Source of the DNA: Faecalibacterium prausnitzii
GTDB taxonomy: Bacteria; Bacillota; Clostridia; Oscillospirales; Ruminococcaceae
DNA length: 64,000 nucleotides
Direction: 5' to 3'
Assembly (NCBI GenBank): GCA_004558805.1
Contig: SFDE01000004.1
Span: 65,862-129,861, forward strand
The notes under the pieces are model-generated. The model made no database searches. It had not been told where the DNA came from and worked only from the letters and a program-made list of their open reading frames with translations. This document shows, in pieces, positions 49,394 through 58,249 of this stretch. Position 1 is the first letter of the stretch, and the number at the start of each line of letters is the position of its first letter. Position numbers and translations under genes: made by a program.

Positions 49394-50764
49394 ATGGAAC
49401 AACGCAATAACCTGGTGCTGCAGGGCACCGAGACCTTCTCCCGGGGGCAGCTGGACAACGTTGCGCTGGAAAACGGCAGCCTTGTGTTGGACAGCGTGGC
49501 GGGACGCAGCCTGCAATACGGCAGCTACACCACCCCGGAGTTTGCCATGCCGGCGTTCTGCAACCTGAATGTGAGCTGGAACGCCTATGCACCCCGGAAT
49601 ACCATGGTGGAGGTGCGGTGCCGGGTGTATGCCGGCGGCGCATGGACCGGCTGGCTGAGCTTTGGCAAGTGGGCACCGGACTATCCCCGGAGCAGCGTCA
49701 CCTCCCAGAGCGAGGACGGCATGATCTTTCTCATGGGGGACACGGTAACGGTGGCGACCCCCGGCGGCGGCACCGGCGTGCAGCTGCAGGTGAACCTTTC
49801 TACCAACGACGATAAGGTGTCCCCGGCGGTACGGCTGCTGGCGGTGGCGGTGCGTCCCCTTGCGTGGGAAAAGCACAGCGGACACCCCCTGAACCGGCGT
49901 CTTTACCTGCCGGAATACTGTCTGGAAGCACACGACCCTGCCTTTGGGCGGGATATGGACCTGCCGCTGGTAATGGCGGCGCTGATGAACCGGTGGGGTG
50001 AGGATATCCTGCCGGAGGAGGTCGCCTACGTCATGGAGGACATGGCGTCCGGCAGCACCGGCAACGCCGCCTTTGCGGCGGCGGCAGCGGGCTGCTGCGG
50101 TTACCCCTGCTGGCAGGCGTGGATGGACCTGCAGGACCTGCGCAGCCAGATCCACGACGGATACTCGGTGGCAGTACAGGCGGAGCGCCGCATCCGAGGA
50201 CAGAGCAATCCGGTGCGGGTGTGGATGGGTCTCCGGGGCTTTGGGCACGATGATGCCGTCATGGCGGATTTTGTGCTTCTCAACGACCCCACCGCCGAGA
50301 CCAACGGGGCGGTGAACTGCACCATGGCACTGGTGGATTTTATGCGATACTTTACCGGACGTGCCATTGTCCTTCATGCCCGCCCCCGGGATCTGGAGGC
50401 AAACCGCCCCCGCCGGATCCGCTGCGATCTGGACCCGGAGGGGGAGGCAGGCTGCTACTGCTTTTCCCGCCGAGGGCAGCGGGAGGAGCTGCCGGAAGAT
50501 TTTTCCGGCTGGATCGCCTGCGCCCTCCACGACGGGGTGGCACATGCCACCACGGCGCACCGCAATTTTTCCCGGATGGAGCGGACGGAGAGCGGCGGCA
50601 TCCGCTTTCTGCCGGAGCAGCTGGAAGCCGGCGGCAGATACAGCGTGTATGCCGTGGACCAGACTGGCACCATGCGGGTGGCAGAGGTAAGGCTGCCCAC
50701 ACCTAAGACCCCCAAAGCACAGGACACGCCGGCTGCGCCGGCTGCACCGGAAGCTTTCAGGTGA
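49394..50764 (+). CDS. C39-like papain-fold protein without obvious catalytic Cys
   Basis: 456 aa with no signal peptide. Residues about 1-160 form a beta-rich domain (LNVSWNAYAPRNTMVEV, WTGWLSFGKWAPD). Residues about 175-330 resemble the C39-like peptidase family found in clostridial and actinobacterial proteins: a region before DLPLVMAALMNRWGEDILPEE normally holds Cys, while a candidate His block reads GFGHDDAVMADFVLLNDP. The catalytic Cys is not visible, so it may be inactive. A third domain of about 100 residues follows. It lies 24 nt after the membrane protein gene with GGAGAG and is probably co-transcribed. Confidence 0.5.
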   Translation: MEQRNNLVLQGTETFSRGQLDNVALENGSLVLDSVAGRSLQYGSYTTPEFAMPAFCNLNVSWNAYAPRNTMVEVRCRVYAGGAWTGWLSFGKWAPDYPRSSVTSQSEDGMIFLMGDTVTVATPGGGTGVQLQVNLSTNDDKVSPAVRLLAVAVRPLAWEKHSGHPLNRRLYLPEYCLEAHDPAFGRDMDLPLVMAALMNRWGEDILPEEVAYVMEDMASGSTGNAAFAAAAAGCCGYPCWQAWMDLQDLRSQIHDGYSVAVQAERRIRGQSNPVRVWMGLRGFGHDDAVMADFVLLNDPTAETNGAVNCTMALVDFMRYFTGRAIVLHARPRDLEANRPRRIRCDLDPEGEAGCYCFSRRGQREELPEDFSGWIACALHDGVAHATTAHRNFSRMERTESGGIRFLPEQLEAGGRYSVYAVDQTGTMRVAEVRLPTPKTPKAQDTPAAPAAPEAFR

Positions 50765-50793
50765 TAAAATTCTCATAATAGGAGGAACACACT

Positions 50794-51399
50794 ATGGCAA
50801 AGACCATCATCACTCTGGGACGTGAGTACTGCACAGGCGGACGCTACATCGCAGAAGACGTGGCAAACGCACTGGGCGTAAAGCTCTACGACAAGGAGCT
50901 GATCACCATGGCAGCAAAGCGCTCCGGCTTGTCCGAAGAGGCAGTTGCCGCCAGCGAAAAACGGCACACCCACAGCCTGCTGTACAGCCTGTACACCATG
51001 GGCAATGAGCTGCCGCTGGGCGATCAGGTGTTCATTCTCCAGAGCCGTATCATCAAGCAGCTGGCAGAGGAAGGTCCCTGCGTCATTCTGGGTCGCTGCG
51101 GCGACTATGTGCTGCGGGAGCGCAAGGACGTGCTGCGGGTCTTTGTGTACGCACCCAAGGAATGGCGTCTGGAGTACGCCAAGACCAATCCTCTCGTGAA
51201 GGCAACGGACGAGAAGGGCATCAAGGAAGAAGTGGAAAAGACCGACCGCAACCGTGCGGCGTACTACAACTACTACACCCAGAACCGCTGGGGCGATGCC
51301 CACAACTACGATCTGGCGATCAACGCTGCACTGGGCAGAGAGACCTGTGTCAAGATGATCCTGGATGCCGCTGCCGCCAAGGAGAAGTGCTCCGGCTGA
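50794..51399 (+). CDS. Cytidylate kinase-like family protein
   Basis: 201 aa. The N terminus TIITLGREYCTGGRYIAEDVA is the P-loop-like start of the cytidylate-kinase-like family (the GxxxxGG pattern in place of a classic Walker A), followed by KLYDKELITMAAKRSGLSEE and the CVILGRCGDYVL block. A late EKTDRNRAAYYNYYTQ matches the family signature. Members bind nucleoside phosphates but their true substrate is unclear. Start ATG 50794 with TAGGAGGAA. It may be part of the operon with the previous two genes. Confidence 0.85.
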   Translation: MAKTIITLGREYCTGGRYIAEDVANALGVKLYDKELITMAAKRSGLSEEAVAASEKRHTHSLLYSLYTMGNELPLGDQVFILQSRIIKQLAEEGPCVILGRCGDYVLRERKDVLRVFVYAPKEWRLEYAKTNPLVKATDEKGIKEEVEKTDRNRAAYYNYYTQNRWGDAHNYDLAINAALGRETCVKMILDAAAAKEKCSG

Positions 51400-51434
51400 G
51401 GCAGACTGCCGCTGCGGCAAAAATAACGAAGGAG

Positions 51435-51469
51435 CGTGGGCGGAGTGCATGGGCGCTCTGCCCACGTTT
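51435..51469 (+). terminator. Terminator before the MATE gene
   Basis: CGTGGGCGGAG (51435-51445) and CTCTGCCCACG (51456-51466) form an 11-bp stem with one G-T pair, followed by TTTC. Confidence 0.7.
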
Positions 51470-51545
51470 CAGATAAAGGGACTTTTTCCGGCACTGCCGG
51501 AAGGGTCCGCATCCCCAAAAAATCCAAGGATAAAAAGGAGCAACT

Positions 51546-52937
51546 GTGGAAACTAAGCAACCCCAAATCTCTCCCGCCGAAGGGCGGGAAAACATTATGG
51601 GCACCATGGACATCAACCCCCTGCTGATCAAGCTCAGCGTACCCATGATGATCTCCATGCTGGTGCAGGCGCTGTACAATGTGGTGGACTCGGTGTTCGT
51701 GTCCCATGTCAGCGAAAATGCCCTTACTGCCGTCTCGCTGGCGTTCTCGCTGCAGAACGTGATGATCGCCGTGGGCGTAGGCACCGGCGTAGGCGTCAAC
51801 GCCCTGCTGAGCAAAAGTCTGGGCGAAAAGAATCAGCAGCGTGCCAATGCCACGGCGGAAAACGGCATTTTCCTGTCCCTGTGCAGCTTTCTGGTATTTT
51901 TGGTGGTCGGTCTCACCTGTATGAAGCCCTATTTCTATGCCCAGACCAGTGACCCGGAGATCGCCCTGCAGGGCATCCGGTATCTGTCGGTGTGCAGCAT
52001 CTTCAGTCTGGGTCTCTTTACCCAGCTCATGGGCGAAAAACTGCTTGCCGCCACCGGTCGCACCCATCTGAGCATGATCAGCCAGCTGGTAGGCGCTGTA
52101 GTCAACATCGTGCTGGACCCCCTGTTCATCTTTGGTACCTTTGGCGAGGCGCTGTCCGGCACCACCGGCGCAGCAGTCGCCACCGTCATCGGGCAGTTCT
52201 GCGGTGCCGGCATGACCCTGTACTTCAACGTAAAGAAGAACCCGGATGTCCAGATCAGTTTCCGGGGCTTCCGACCCGACCGCAGGACCATCGGGCGCAT
52301 CTATGCGGTGGGTCTGCCCAGCATCGCCATGCAGTGCGTGGGCAGCCTGATGACCTTTGGCATGAACCTGATCCTCATGACCTTCTCCGCCACGGCGGTG
52401 GCAGTGTTCGGAGTCTATTTCAAACTCCAGAGCTTTGTGTTCATGCCCATCTTCGGGCTCAACAACGGTATGATCCCCATTATCGGCTACAACTATGGTG
52501 CACGGGACCCGGAGCGGGTAAAAAAGACCATCAAGCTGGCGGTGTTCTACGCCGAGTGCGTCATGTTCATCGGCTTCTGCGTGTTCCAGTTCATGCCGGA
52601 TAAGGTGCTTGGCATCTTTGCCGCCAGCGAGACCATGCTTGCCATCGGCATTCCCGCCATGCGGATCATCTGCCCCCATTTCCTGCTGGCAGGAGCCAGC
52701 ATCGTGCTGTCCTCGGTGTTTCAGGCGCTGGGCAACGGCGTGTTCAGCCTCATCGTCTCGGTCTGCCGTCAGCTGTTCGTGCTGCTGCCGGCGGCGTATC
52801 TGCTGTCTCTCAGTGGAAACGTGGATCTGGTGTGGTGGGCGTTCCTTATTGCCGAGGTGGTCAGCGTGCTGATGAGCTTTGGCTTCTATGCCAGCATTGA
52901 CCGGAAGATCATTGCTCCTATGTACGAACAGAAATAA
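51546..52937 (+). CDS. MATE-family multidrug/Na+ antiporter
   Basis: 463 aa starting at GTG 51546 with AAAAAGGAG 5-6 nt upstream. About 12 membrane segments. The two MatE halves are recognisable: PMMISMLVQALYNVVDSVFV at the start with SLAFSLQNVMIAVGVGTG, and the second half beginning YAVGLPSIAMQCVGSLMTFG, with FGLNNGMIPIIGYNYGARDP as the typical second-half loop. It exports organic cations or drugs in exchange for H+ or Na+. Substrate unknown. Confidence 0.92.
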   Translation: METKQPQISPAEGRENIMGTMDINPLLIKLSVPMMISMLVQALYNVVDSVFVSHVSENALTAVSLAFSLQNVMIAVGVGTGVGVNALLSKSLGEKNQQRANATAENGIFLSLCSFLVFLVVGLTCMKPYFYAQTSDPEIALQGIRYLSVCSIFSLGLFTQLMGEKLLAATGRTHLSMISQLVGAVVNIVLDPLFIFGTFGEALSGTTGAAVATVIGQFCGAGMTLYFNVKKNPDVQISFRGFRPDRRTIGRIYAVGLPSIAMQCVGSLMTFGMNLILMTFSATAVAVFGVYFKLQSFVFMPIFGLNNGMIPIIGYNYGARDPERVKKTIKLAVFYAECVMFIGFCVFQFMPDKVLGIFAASETMLAIGIPAMRIICPHFLLAGASIVLSSVFQALGNGVFSLIVSVCRQLFVLLPAAYLLSLSGNVDLVWWAFLIAEVVSVLMSFGFYASIDRKIIAPMYEQK

Positions 52938-52974
52938 AACGGTGCGGAACGCCCCGCGAAAGGAAGGAACTTCT

Positions 52975-53679
52975 ATGGTGAAAAAACTGAAGTGGAATAT
53001 GATTCTTATGAGCCTGCTGTATCTTGGGCTGGGAGTTTTCCTGCTGGCAAAGCCCGGTATAGCCCTGAACATCGTGTGCTATGCGCTGGGCGGCGTGGTG
53101 CTGGCATGTGCGGCAGTGCAGCTGATCCGTTACTTCGTCACGGAGCGGGGCGTGTTCCAGAGCCAGCTCACCCTGATCTCCGGGCTGGTGTGTCTGGCTC
53201 TGGGGGCGTTCCTCATCATCCGCAGTGACATCGTGGTGAGCGTCCTGCCCATCGTGTTTGGTTTGTTTGTGATCTTTGATGCGCTGGGTCGGGTGCAGAA
53301 CGCGCTGGATCTGCGGCGCTGCGGCTACGACAGCTGGAAGGGCTTTTTGCTGCTGCCGGTGCTCAGCGTGGTGCTGGGCATCATCATGCTGGTAAACCCC
53401 TTTGGTGCCATGGAGACCCTGGTCATGGCGATCGGAGTCATCCTTATCGTGGAGGGGACCGTCAACCTTCTCAGCGCCCTGTACACCGTGCTGGCGCTGC
53501 GCCGGTTTGCCAAGCTCCACCCGGAGACTCAGTCTGTGCTGGAGTCCATTACCGGCACCGACCTGAACGGGGATGGTGTGGTCGCCCCGGACGTGGCACA
53601 CGCAGATGTGGAATCCACTGCCGTGGAGCTGGACCATGTGGACGAAAGCGCCACGGTGGAGCAGGAAGACCGGAGATGA
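52975..53679 (+). CDS. DUF308/HdeD-like membrane protein
   Basis: 234 aa from ATG 52975, preceded by AAAGGAAGG. Six hydrophobic segments arranged in pairs (LMSLLYLGLGVFLLAKPGI, LVCLALGAFLIIRSDI, LSVVLGIIMLVNPFG, VMAIGVILIVEGTVNL), the repeated pattern of DUF308/HdeD proteins. The C-terminal 60 residues are soluble and acidic, with LNGDGVVAPDV. It follows the MATE gene by 37 nt. Function unknown, perhaps membrane stress or acid tolerance. Confidence 0.8.
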   Translation: MVKKLKWNMILMSLLYLGLGVFLLAKPGIALNIVCYALGGVVLACAAVQLIRYFVTERGVFQSQLTLISGLVCLALGAFLIIRSDIVVSVLPIVFGLFVIFDALGRVQNALDLRRCGYDSWKGFLLLPVLSVVLGIIMLVNPFGAMETLVMAIGVILIVEGTVNLLSALYTVLALRRFAKLHPETQSVLESITGTDLNGDGVVAPDVAHADVESTAVELDHVDESATVEQEDRR

Positions 53680-53736
53680 ACGGTGCAGAGCAGGCGTGAA
53701 CCTGCTGCCAATATAACAAAAGGATAGGATATTACA

Positions 53737-55143
53737 ATGGAAAAGTACGATCTGATCATCGTAGGTGCCGGTCCCGCCGGTATCTTTACCGCTGTGGAGC
53801 TGCTGCGCCACGGCAGCAAAAAGAAGATCCTGCTGGTAGAAAAGGGCAAGCCGGTGGAAAAGCGCCACTGCCCCAAGGCGGAGGTGGGACACTGCGTCAA
53901 CTGCCGCCCCACCTGTGCCATCACCACCGGATTTTCCGGCGCAGGAGCATTCTCCGACGGCAAGCTGAGCCTGTCCTATGAGGTGGGCGGCGACCTGCCG
54001 GAGCTGATCGGAGCGGAGTTTGCGCAGGAGCTCATCGACTACACTGACAAGATCTATCTGGAGTTTGGTGCAGATCCCCACGTGGAGGGCATCTACACCG
54101 GCGAAGACATCAAGGAGATCCGCAAAAACGCCATCCATGCAGGTCTGAAGCTGGTGGACTGCCCCATCCGGCATCTGGGCACCGAAAAGGCGCAGGAACT
54201 GTACCTTGCCATTCAGAACTATCTGGCAGATAATGGCGTGGAGATGCGCTTTAATACCGAGTGCGAAAACATCCTTCTGGAAGAGGATGGCTGCAAGGGC
54301 GTATTGCTGAAGGAAGGCGACGACCTGCGCCCGGTGTACTCCGATACAGTGGTCATCGGCACCGGTCGCCGGGGCGCAGACTGGCTGGAAAAGCTCTGTG
54401 CCGAACACCACATTGCCCACAAGCCCGGTACCGTGGACATCGGCGTCCGGGTGGAGTGCCGCAACGAGGTGATGGAAAAGGTGAACAAGGTGCTGTATGA
54501 ATCCAAGCTCATCGGCTACCCCAAGCCCTGGAAGAACAAGGTGCGGACCTTCTGCCAGAATCCCGGCGGTTTTGTGGCGCAGGAAAACTACGACAACGAT
54601 CTGGCGGTGGTCAACGGACACAGCTTTAAAGAGAAAAAGAGCGCCAACACCAATCTGGCGATCCTGGTGTCCCATAACTTTACCGAGCCCTTCAACCAGC
54701 CCATTGCCTACGCCCAGAAGGTGGGCGAGCTGACCAATATGCTGGGTGCCGGACACATCATGGTGCAGCGCTACGGAGACATTCTGGACGGCAAGCGCAC
54801 CTGGCAGAAGGAGCTGGCACAGTCCAACGTAAAGCCCACCCTGAAGGATGCGGTGGCAGGCGACATCACCGCCGCCATGCCCTACCGTGCCATGACCAAC
54901 ATCATCGAGTTTATCAAGATGCTGGATATGGTGGTGCCGGGCTTTGCCGCCAACGAGACCCTGCTGTATAGCCCGGAGCTGAAGTTCTATTCCAACAAGG
55001 TGAAGATGAACAAAGATCTGGACACCAACATCAAGGGTCTCCACTGTCTGGGCGACTCCTCCGGCTGGACCCGTGGCTTGATGATGGCATCGGTCATGGG
55101 CGTGCTCATGGGGCGGAAGCTGGCAGAAAAAGAAGGCTGCTAA
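53737..55143 (+). CDS. FAD-dependent oxidoreductase, COG2509-like
   Basis: 468 aa. The N-terminal Rossmann motif DLIIVGAGPAGIFTA is followed by a cysteine-containing HCPKAEVGHCVNCRPTC and the GFSGAGAFSDGKLSL block that typifies the COG2509 family of uncharacterised FAD dehydrogenases. A late CLGDSSGWTRGLMMASVMG binds the FAD ribityl chain. The four closely spaced cysteines may bind a metal or be redox active. Substrate unknown. Start ATG 53737 with AAAAGGATAGG upstream. Confidence 0.85.
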   Translation: MEKYDLIIVGAGPAGIFTAVELLRHGSKKKILLVEKGKPVEKRHCPKAEVGHCVNCRPTCAITTGFSGAGAFSDGKLSLSYEVGGDLPELIGAEFAQELIDYTDKIYLEFGADPHVEGIYTGEDIKEIRKNAIHAGLKLVDCPIRHLGTEKAQELYLAIQNYLADNGVEMRFNTECENILLEEDGCKGVLLKEGDDLRPVYSDTVVIGTGRRGADWLEKLCAEHHIAHKPGTVDIGVRVECRNEVMEKVNKVLYESKLIGYPKPWKNKVRTFCQNPGGFVAQENYDNDLAVVNGHSFKEKKSANTNLAILVSHNFTEPFNQPIAYAQKVGELTNMLGAGHIMVQRYGDILDGKRTWQKELAQSNVKPTLKDAVAGDITAAMPYRAMTNIIEFIKMLDMVVPGFAANETLLYSPELKFYSNKVKMNKDLDTNIKGLHCLGDSSGWTRGLMMASVMGVLMGRKLAEKEGC

Positions 55144-55157
55144 AAACTGTCTGCAAT

Positions 55158-55194
55158 AAAAAATCCCGGCACCGCAAGGTGTCGGGATTTTTTG
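55158..55194. terminator. Bidirectional terminator
   Basis: AAAAATCCCGGCACC/GGTGTCGGGATTTTT with a GCAA loop and one G-T pair stops the flavoprotein transcript and the converging cyclophilin transcript. Confidence 0.88.
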
Positions 55195-55204
55195 GTATCA
55201 AATT

Positions 55205-55681
55205 TTAGCCCTCGATGAGTTCCACGGTCTTCATCTTGACCGGGGTGGTGGGCTTATCGTTCCAGTCGGTGCGGACGGCGGCGATCTTATCCACCACGTC
55301 CATGCCGGAGACTACCTTGCCAAAGGCAGCGTACTGACCATCCAGATGGGGCGCATCCTGATGCATGATGAAGAACTGGCTGCCGGCGCTGTTGGGGTTC
55401 ATGCTCCGCGCCATGCTGATAACGCCCCGGGTGTGCTTGAGGGGATTGTTGACGCCGTTGGCGGCAAACTCGCCCTTGATGTTCCAGCCGGGACCGCCGG
55501 TGCCGGTGCCCAGCGGGCAGCCGCCCTGGATCATAAAGCCGGGGATCACCCGGTGGAAGGTCAGACCGTTGTAGAAGCCCTCGTTGACCAGCTTTTTGAA
55601 ATTCTCACAGGTGATAGGGGCGACTTCTTCGTTCAGCTCAATGTCGATGATGCCGCCGTCTTCCATAGTAATGCGAACCAT
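55205..55681 (-). CDS. Peptidyl-prolyl cis-trans isomerase, cyclophilin type
   Basis: 158 aa from ATG 55681. Cyclophilin motifs include TFHRVIPGFMIQGGCP with the catalytic Arg, GVISMARSMNPNSAGSQFFI and AAFGKVVSGMDVVDKIA. It catalyses proline isomerisation. No signal peptide is visible, so it is cytoplasmic. Own promoter 80 nt upstream. Length normal for the small bacterial form. Confidence 0.95.
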   Translation of the reverse strand: MVRITMEDGGIIDIELNEEVAPITCENFKKLVNEGFYNGLTFHRVIPGFMIQGGCPLGTGTGGPGWNIKGEFAANGVNNPLKHTRGVISMARSMNPNSAGSQFFIMHQDAPHLDGQYAAFGKVVSGMDVVDKIAAVRTDWNDKPTTPVKMKTVELIEG

Positions 55682-55759
55682 AACGTTACAATACTCCTTT
55701 TGTGCTGCCCTGCAAGGGCAGGATGTGTGGGCAGAAAGTCTGCCGGACAATTCTCTTAT

Positions 55760-55787
55760 AGTATACCATAGCTTTTGCGGGTTGCAA
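55760..55787 (-). promoter_or_regulatory. Promoter of the cyclophilin gene
   Basis: On the minus strand TTGCAA (55787-55782), a 16-nt spacer and TATACT (55765-55760). Confidence 0.8.
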
Positions 55788-55831
55788 CGGCGGAAAAGCA
55801 ACCTTTTTGTAAATAATCAGATAAGAAAGGG

Positions 55832-56629
55832 TCACAATTCCTCCCGCAGCTCCACCATATCCCCCCAGAACCGCTTGGGGCAGTGGGTCATCCGCCCTTT
55901 TTCGTTGTGGCGGGAGGTGATCTCCAGTGTCTTGTAAAACTGCTTCCACAGCGCCTGAAACTGCTGTTCCCGGGCGTCCGGCGGCGGCAGCTCCAGAGGG
56001 GCGGCAAGCTCCAGCAGCCGGGTCTGCCGGTGCTGATGCAGCAGCACTGCCTGATGGACGGCATCGTAGATCATGAAATCCTCCTCCGGGAACCGTCCGC
56101 AGAAATGGGGGCGCAACAGGGGGAGGATATAGTTCTTGGGGTGGATCACCGCTCCCAGCATGCCGCCGTGATCCTCAAACCGTACAAAGCCCTGAAACTT
56201 GTCCACTTCCCAGTCCAGACTTTTCTTCATCTCGTAGAGAGGCGCCACCTCCGGGTGCCCCATCCGCTTTACCGTGCCGGGACCCAGCGCAAAGGCAAGG
56301 TGGAGGAACCGGATCAGCAGCAGTTCCTTGTCCTCCCGCCCGGAAAGGAAATCCCGGCTCACCAGATACTCGGTGTCGGCACCCAGCTTTTTGCCAAGAC
56401 TGGCAAACACCCGCCGGGCTTTTGCCGGGTCGGTGGGGATGTCCTTGACCGGGTAAAGGGTGGCAGTCTCCTGCTGGGGCGTCCACACCGCAAAGGGCAG
56501 CTCGTGCCACAGAAAGCTCTCAAAGACGCAGCACAGAAAGCCTTCAAAGCTGCCGTCGTACCGGTAAACGACATCGGCGTCGTGCAGCTTGCGTGCCCCC
56601 TTGGGGCTTACAGCGCCTGGGCAAGACAT
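55832..56629 (-). CDS. TIGR03915-type DNA metabolism protein (DUF4130)
   Basis: 265 aa. The start region VVYRYDGSFEGFLCCVFESF is the hallmark of this family, which is almost always encoded beside a TIGR03916 radical-SAM protein, as here. Other family landmarks are GKKLGADTEYLVSRDFLSGRED, VDKFQGFVRFED with HPKNYILPLLRPHF, and the ending MTHCPKRFWGDMVEL. The function is thought to be DNA repair or modification, but no activity is established. Start ATG 56629 overlaps the radical-SAM gene by 22 nt, implying coupling. An in-frame later ATG is not better placed. Confidence 0.85.
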   Translation of the reverse strand: MSCPGAVSPKGARKLHDADVVYRYDGSFEGFLCCVFESFLWHELPFAVWTPQQETATLYPVKDIPTDPAKARRVFASLGKKLGADTEYLVSRDFLSGREDKELLLIRFLHLAFALGPGTVKRMGHPEVAPLYEMKKSLDWEVDKFQGFVRFEDHGGMLGAVIHPKNYILPLLRPHFCGRFPEEDFMIYDAVHQAVLLHQHRQTRLLELAAPLELPPPDAREQQFQALWKQFYKTLEITSRHNEKGRMTHCPKRFWGDMVELREEL

Positions 56630-57966
56630 TGCACCGCCTCCTCCCGTACCATGCGCACCGCCGTCCGGGGCGGCACCCCCTGCCCGATGAGGTTGTCCAC
56701 CGCAGGGGGGCTGAACAGGCTCAGCTGCTGGCAGCCTTCGCTGAACACGTTGGGGTCTATGAGGGCACGGGTGATGCGCTGCCGCCCGGCGGAGCCCCGC
56801 CCGGACTGCGCCCCGGCAAAGCCCCGGCAGGTGATGAAGTACTGGGCACGCTTGAGCACCACCCCCATGCGCTTCAGCTCCTCCAGCCCCAAAGAGGACT
56901 GCTTCCGGGCGTGCCAGATGCGCCGGGCGCTTTTGGGTCCGATGCCCGGCACCCGCAGCAGCATCTCAAAGGGGGCACGGTTCACATCCACCGGGAACAG
57001 CCCGTAGTGCTGCACCGCCCAGTTGCACTTGGGGTCCAGATAGGGGTTGAAGTTGGGGTTGTCAGTATCTAAGATCTCCTCCGCCCGGAACTGGTAGAAC
57101 CGCAGCAGCCAGTCTGCCTGATACAGCCGGTGCTCCCGCAGCAGCGGAGGCTTTGTGTCCAGAGCAGGCAGGCGGCTGTCCTGGGTCACTGGGATGTAGG
57201 CGGAGTAGAACACCCGCTTCAGACCGTATTTCTGGTACATGCCCTCGGTGAGCTTTAAGATGTGGTAGTCGGTCTCCGGCGAGGCACCCACGATCATCTG
57301 GGTGCTTTGTCCGGCGGGGGCAAAACGGGGGGCGTTGCGGTAAAGGGTCAGCTCCTGCCGGTTCTCTGCCCCGGAAACAGCGATCTGCTTCATGGGGCGG
57401 AAGATGGAGTGCCGTCCCTTGTCTGGGGCAAGAAGGTTCAGGCTCTTCTCGCTGGGCAATTCCACATTGACGCTGAGCCGGTCCGCCAGATAGCCCAGCT
57501 GCTGCACCAGCTCCGGGCTGGTGCCGGGGATCGCCTTGGCGTGGATGTAGCCCCCAAAGCGGTACTCTCCCCGCAGCAGCCGCAGCACCGCCAGCATCCG
57601 CTCGGTGGTGTAGTCCGGGGTGCCCAGAACGGCGCTGGACAAAAACAGCCCCTCGATGTAGTTGCGGCGGTAGAATTCCATGGTCAGCTCCGCCAGCTCC
57701 CGGGGAGCAAAGGTGGCACGGGGAACATCGTTGGACCGGCGGTTGACACAGTAGCTGCAATCAAAGGAGCAGCAGTTGGTCATAAGCACCTTCAGCAGGC
57801 TGACACAGCGTCCGTCGGCGGTAAAGGCGTGGCAGCAACCCGGGGCGTAGCAGCTGCCCACGGTGCCGGGACGGGCGGTGCGGGAGGCACCGCTGGAGGT
57901 GCACGCCACATCGTATTTGGCGCTGTCTGCCAGAATGGTCAGCTTGTCCATCAGGGTCTGTTCCAT
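56608..57966 (-). CDS. Putative DNA modification/repair radical SAM protein (TIGR03916)
   Basis: 452 aa from ATG 57966, preceded by GGAGGTG at 8 nt. The radical-SAM 4Fe-4S motif is CX3CX2C in CCSFDCSYCVNR near residue 70. Upstream cysteines in GSCYAPGCCHAF may bind a second cluster. A helix-hairpin-helix DNA-binding segment LLRVPGIGPKSARRIWHARK lies near residue 340. Combined with the TIGR03915 gene downstream, it probably handles a DNA lesion or base modification. An HTH-S24 repressor gene precedes it on the same strand, which raises the possibility of damage-linked control. Confidence 0.88.
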   Translation of the reverse strand: MEQTLMDKLTILADSAKYDVACTSSGASRTARPGTVGSCYAPGCCHAFTADGRCVSLLKVLMTNCCSFDCSYCVNRRSNDVPRATFAPRELAELTMEFYRRNYIEGLFLSSAVLGTPDYTTERMLAVLRLLRGEYRFGGYIHAKAIPGTSPELVQQLGYLADRLSVNVELPSEKSLNLLAPDKGRHSIFRPMKQIAVSGAENRQELTLYRNAPRFAPAGQSTQMIVGASPETDYHILKLTEGMYQKYGLKRVFYSAYIPVTQDSRLPALDTKPPLLREHRLYQADWLLRFYQFRAEEILDTDNPNFNPYLDPKCNWAVQHYGLFPVDVNRAPFEMLLRVPGIGPKSARRIWHARKQSSLGLEELKRMGVVLKRAQYFITCRGFAGAQSGRGSAGRQRITRALIDPNVFSEGCQQLSLFSPPAVDNLIGQGVPPRTAVRMVREEAVQCLAQAL

Positions 57967-58014
57967 GAAAAATGCACCTCCAAAGGGGATAAAACCGGGA
58001 AAAAGGGTCAAAAA

Positions 58015-58048
58015 ATAAAGCCATACGCAAAACAGCAGATGGCTTTAT
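58015..58048. repeat. Inverted repeat upstream of the radical-SAM gene
   Basis: ATAAAGCCAT (58015-58024) and ATGGCTTTAT (58039-58048) form a perfect 10-bp dyad with a 14-nt centre, about 50 nt upstream of the start at 57966. Possible operator or leader hairpin. Confidence 0.55.
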
Positions 58049-58098
58049 GAAAAACAGGGGGACGTCTTTGACAAAAAGCAAACGCTTACCGGAACAAA

Positions 58099-58226
58099 AG
58101 CCTTCCTCCAGTCGGGGGAAGGTGGCGCACAGCGCCGGATGAGGGTGCAGGCAAGCAGAAGTTGACGGTGCGCCCTCATCAGTCACCTGCGGTGACAGCT
58201 TCCCCTGCCCGGGGGAAGGCTTCAGC
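58099..58226. repeat. REP-like palindromic repeat, copy 4
   Basis: CCTTCCTCCAGTCGGGGGAAGG, then GGATGAGGG...CCCTCATC, then AGTCACCTGCGGTGACAGCTTCCCC and a CCCGGGGGAAGG end. It aligns over its length with the copy at 13.4 kb, with paired changes (GTCACC/GGTGAC against GTCGCC/GGCGAC). Confidence 0.8.
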
Positions 58227-58249
58227 AGCGAAATTTTAAATCGCCCGGC

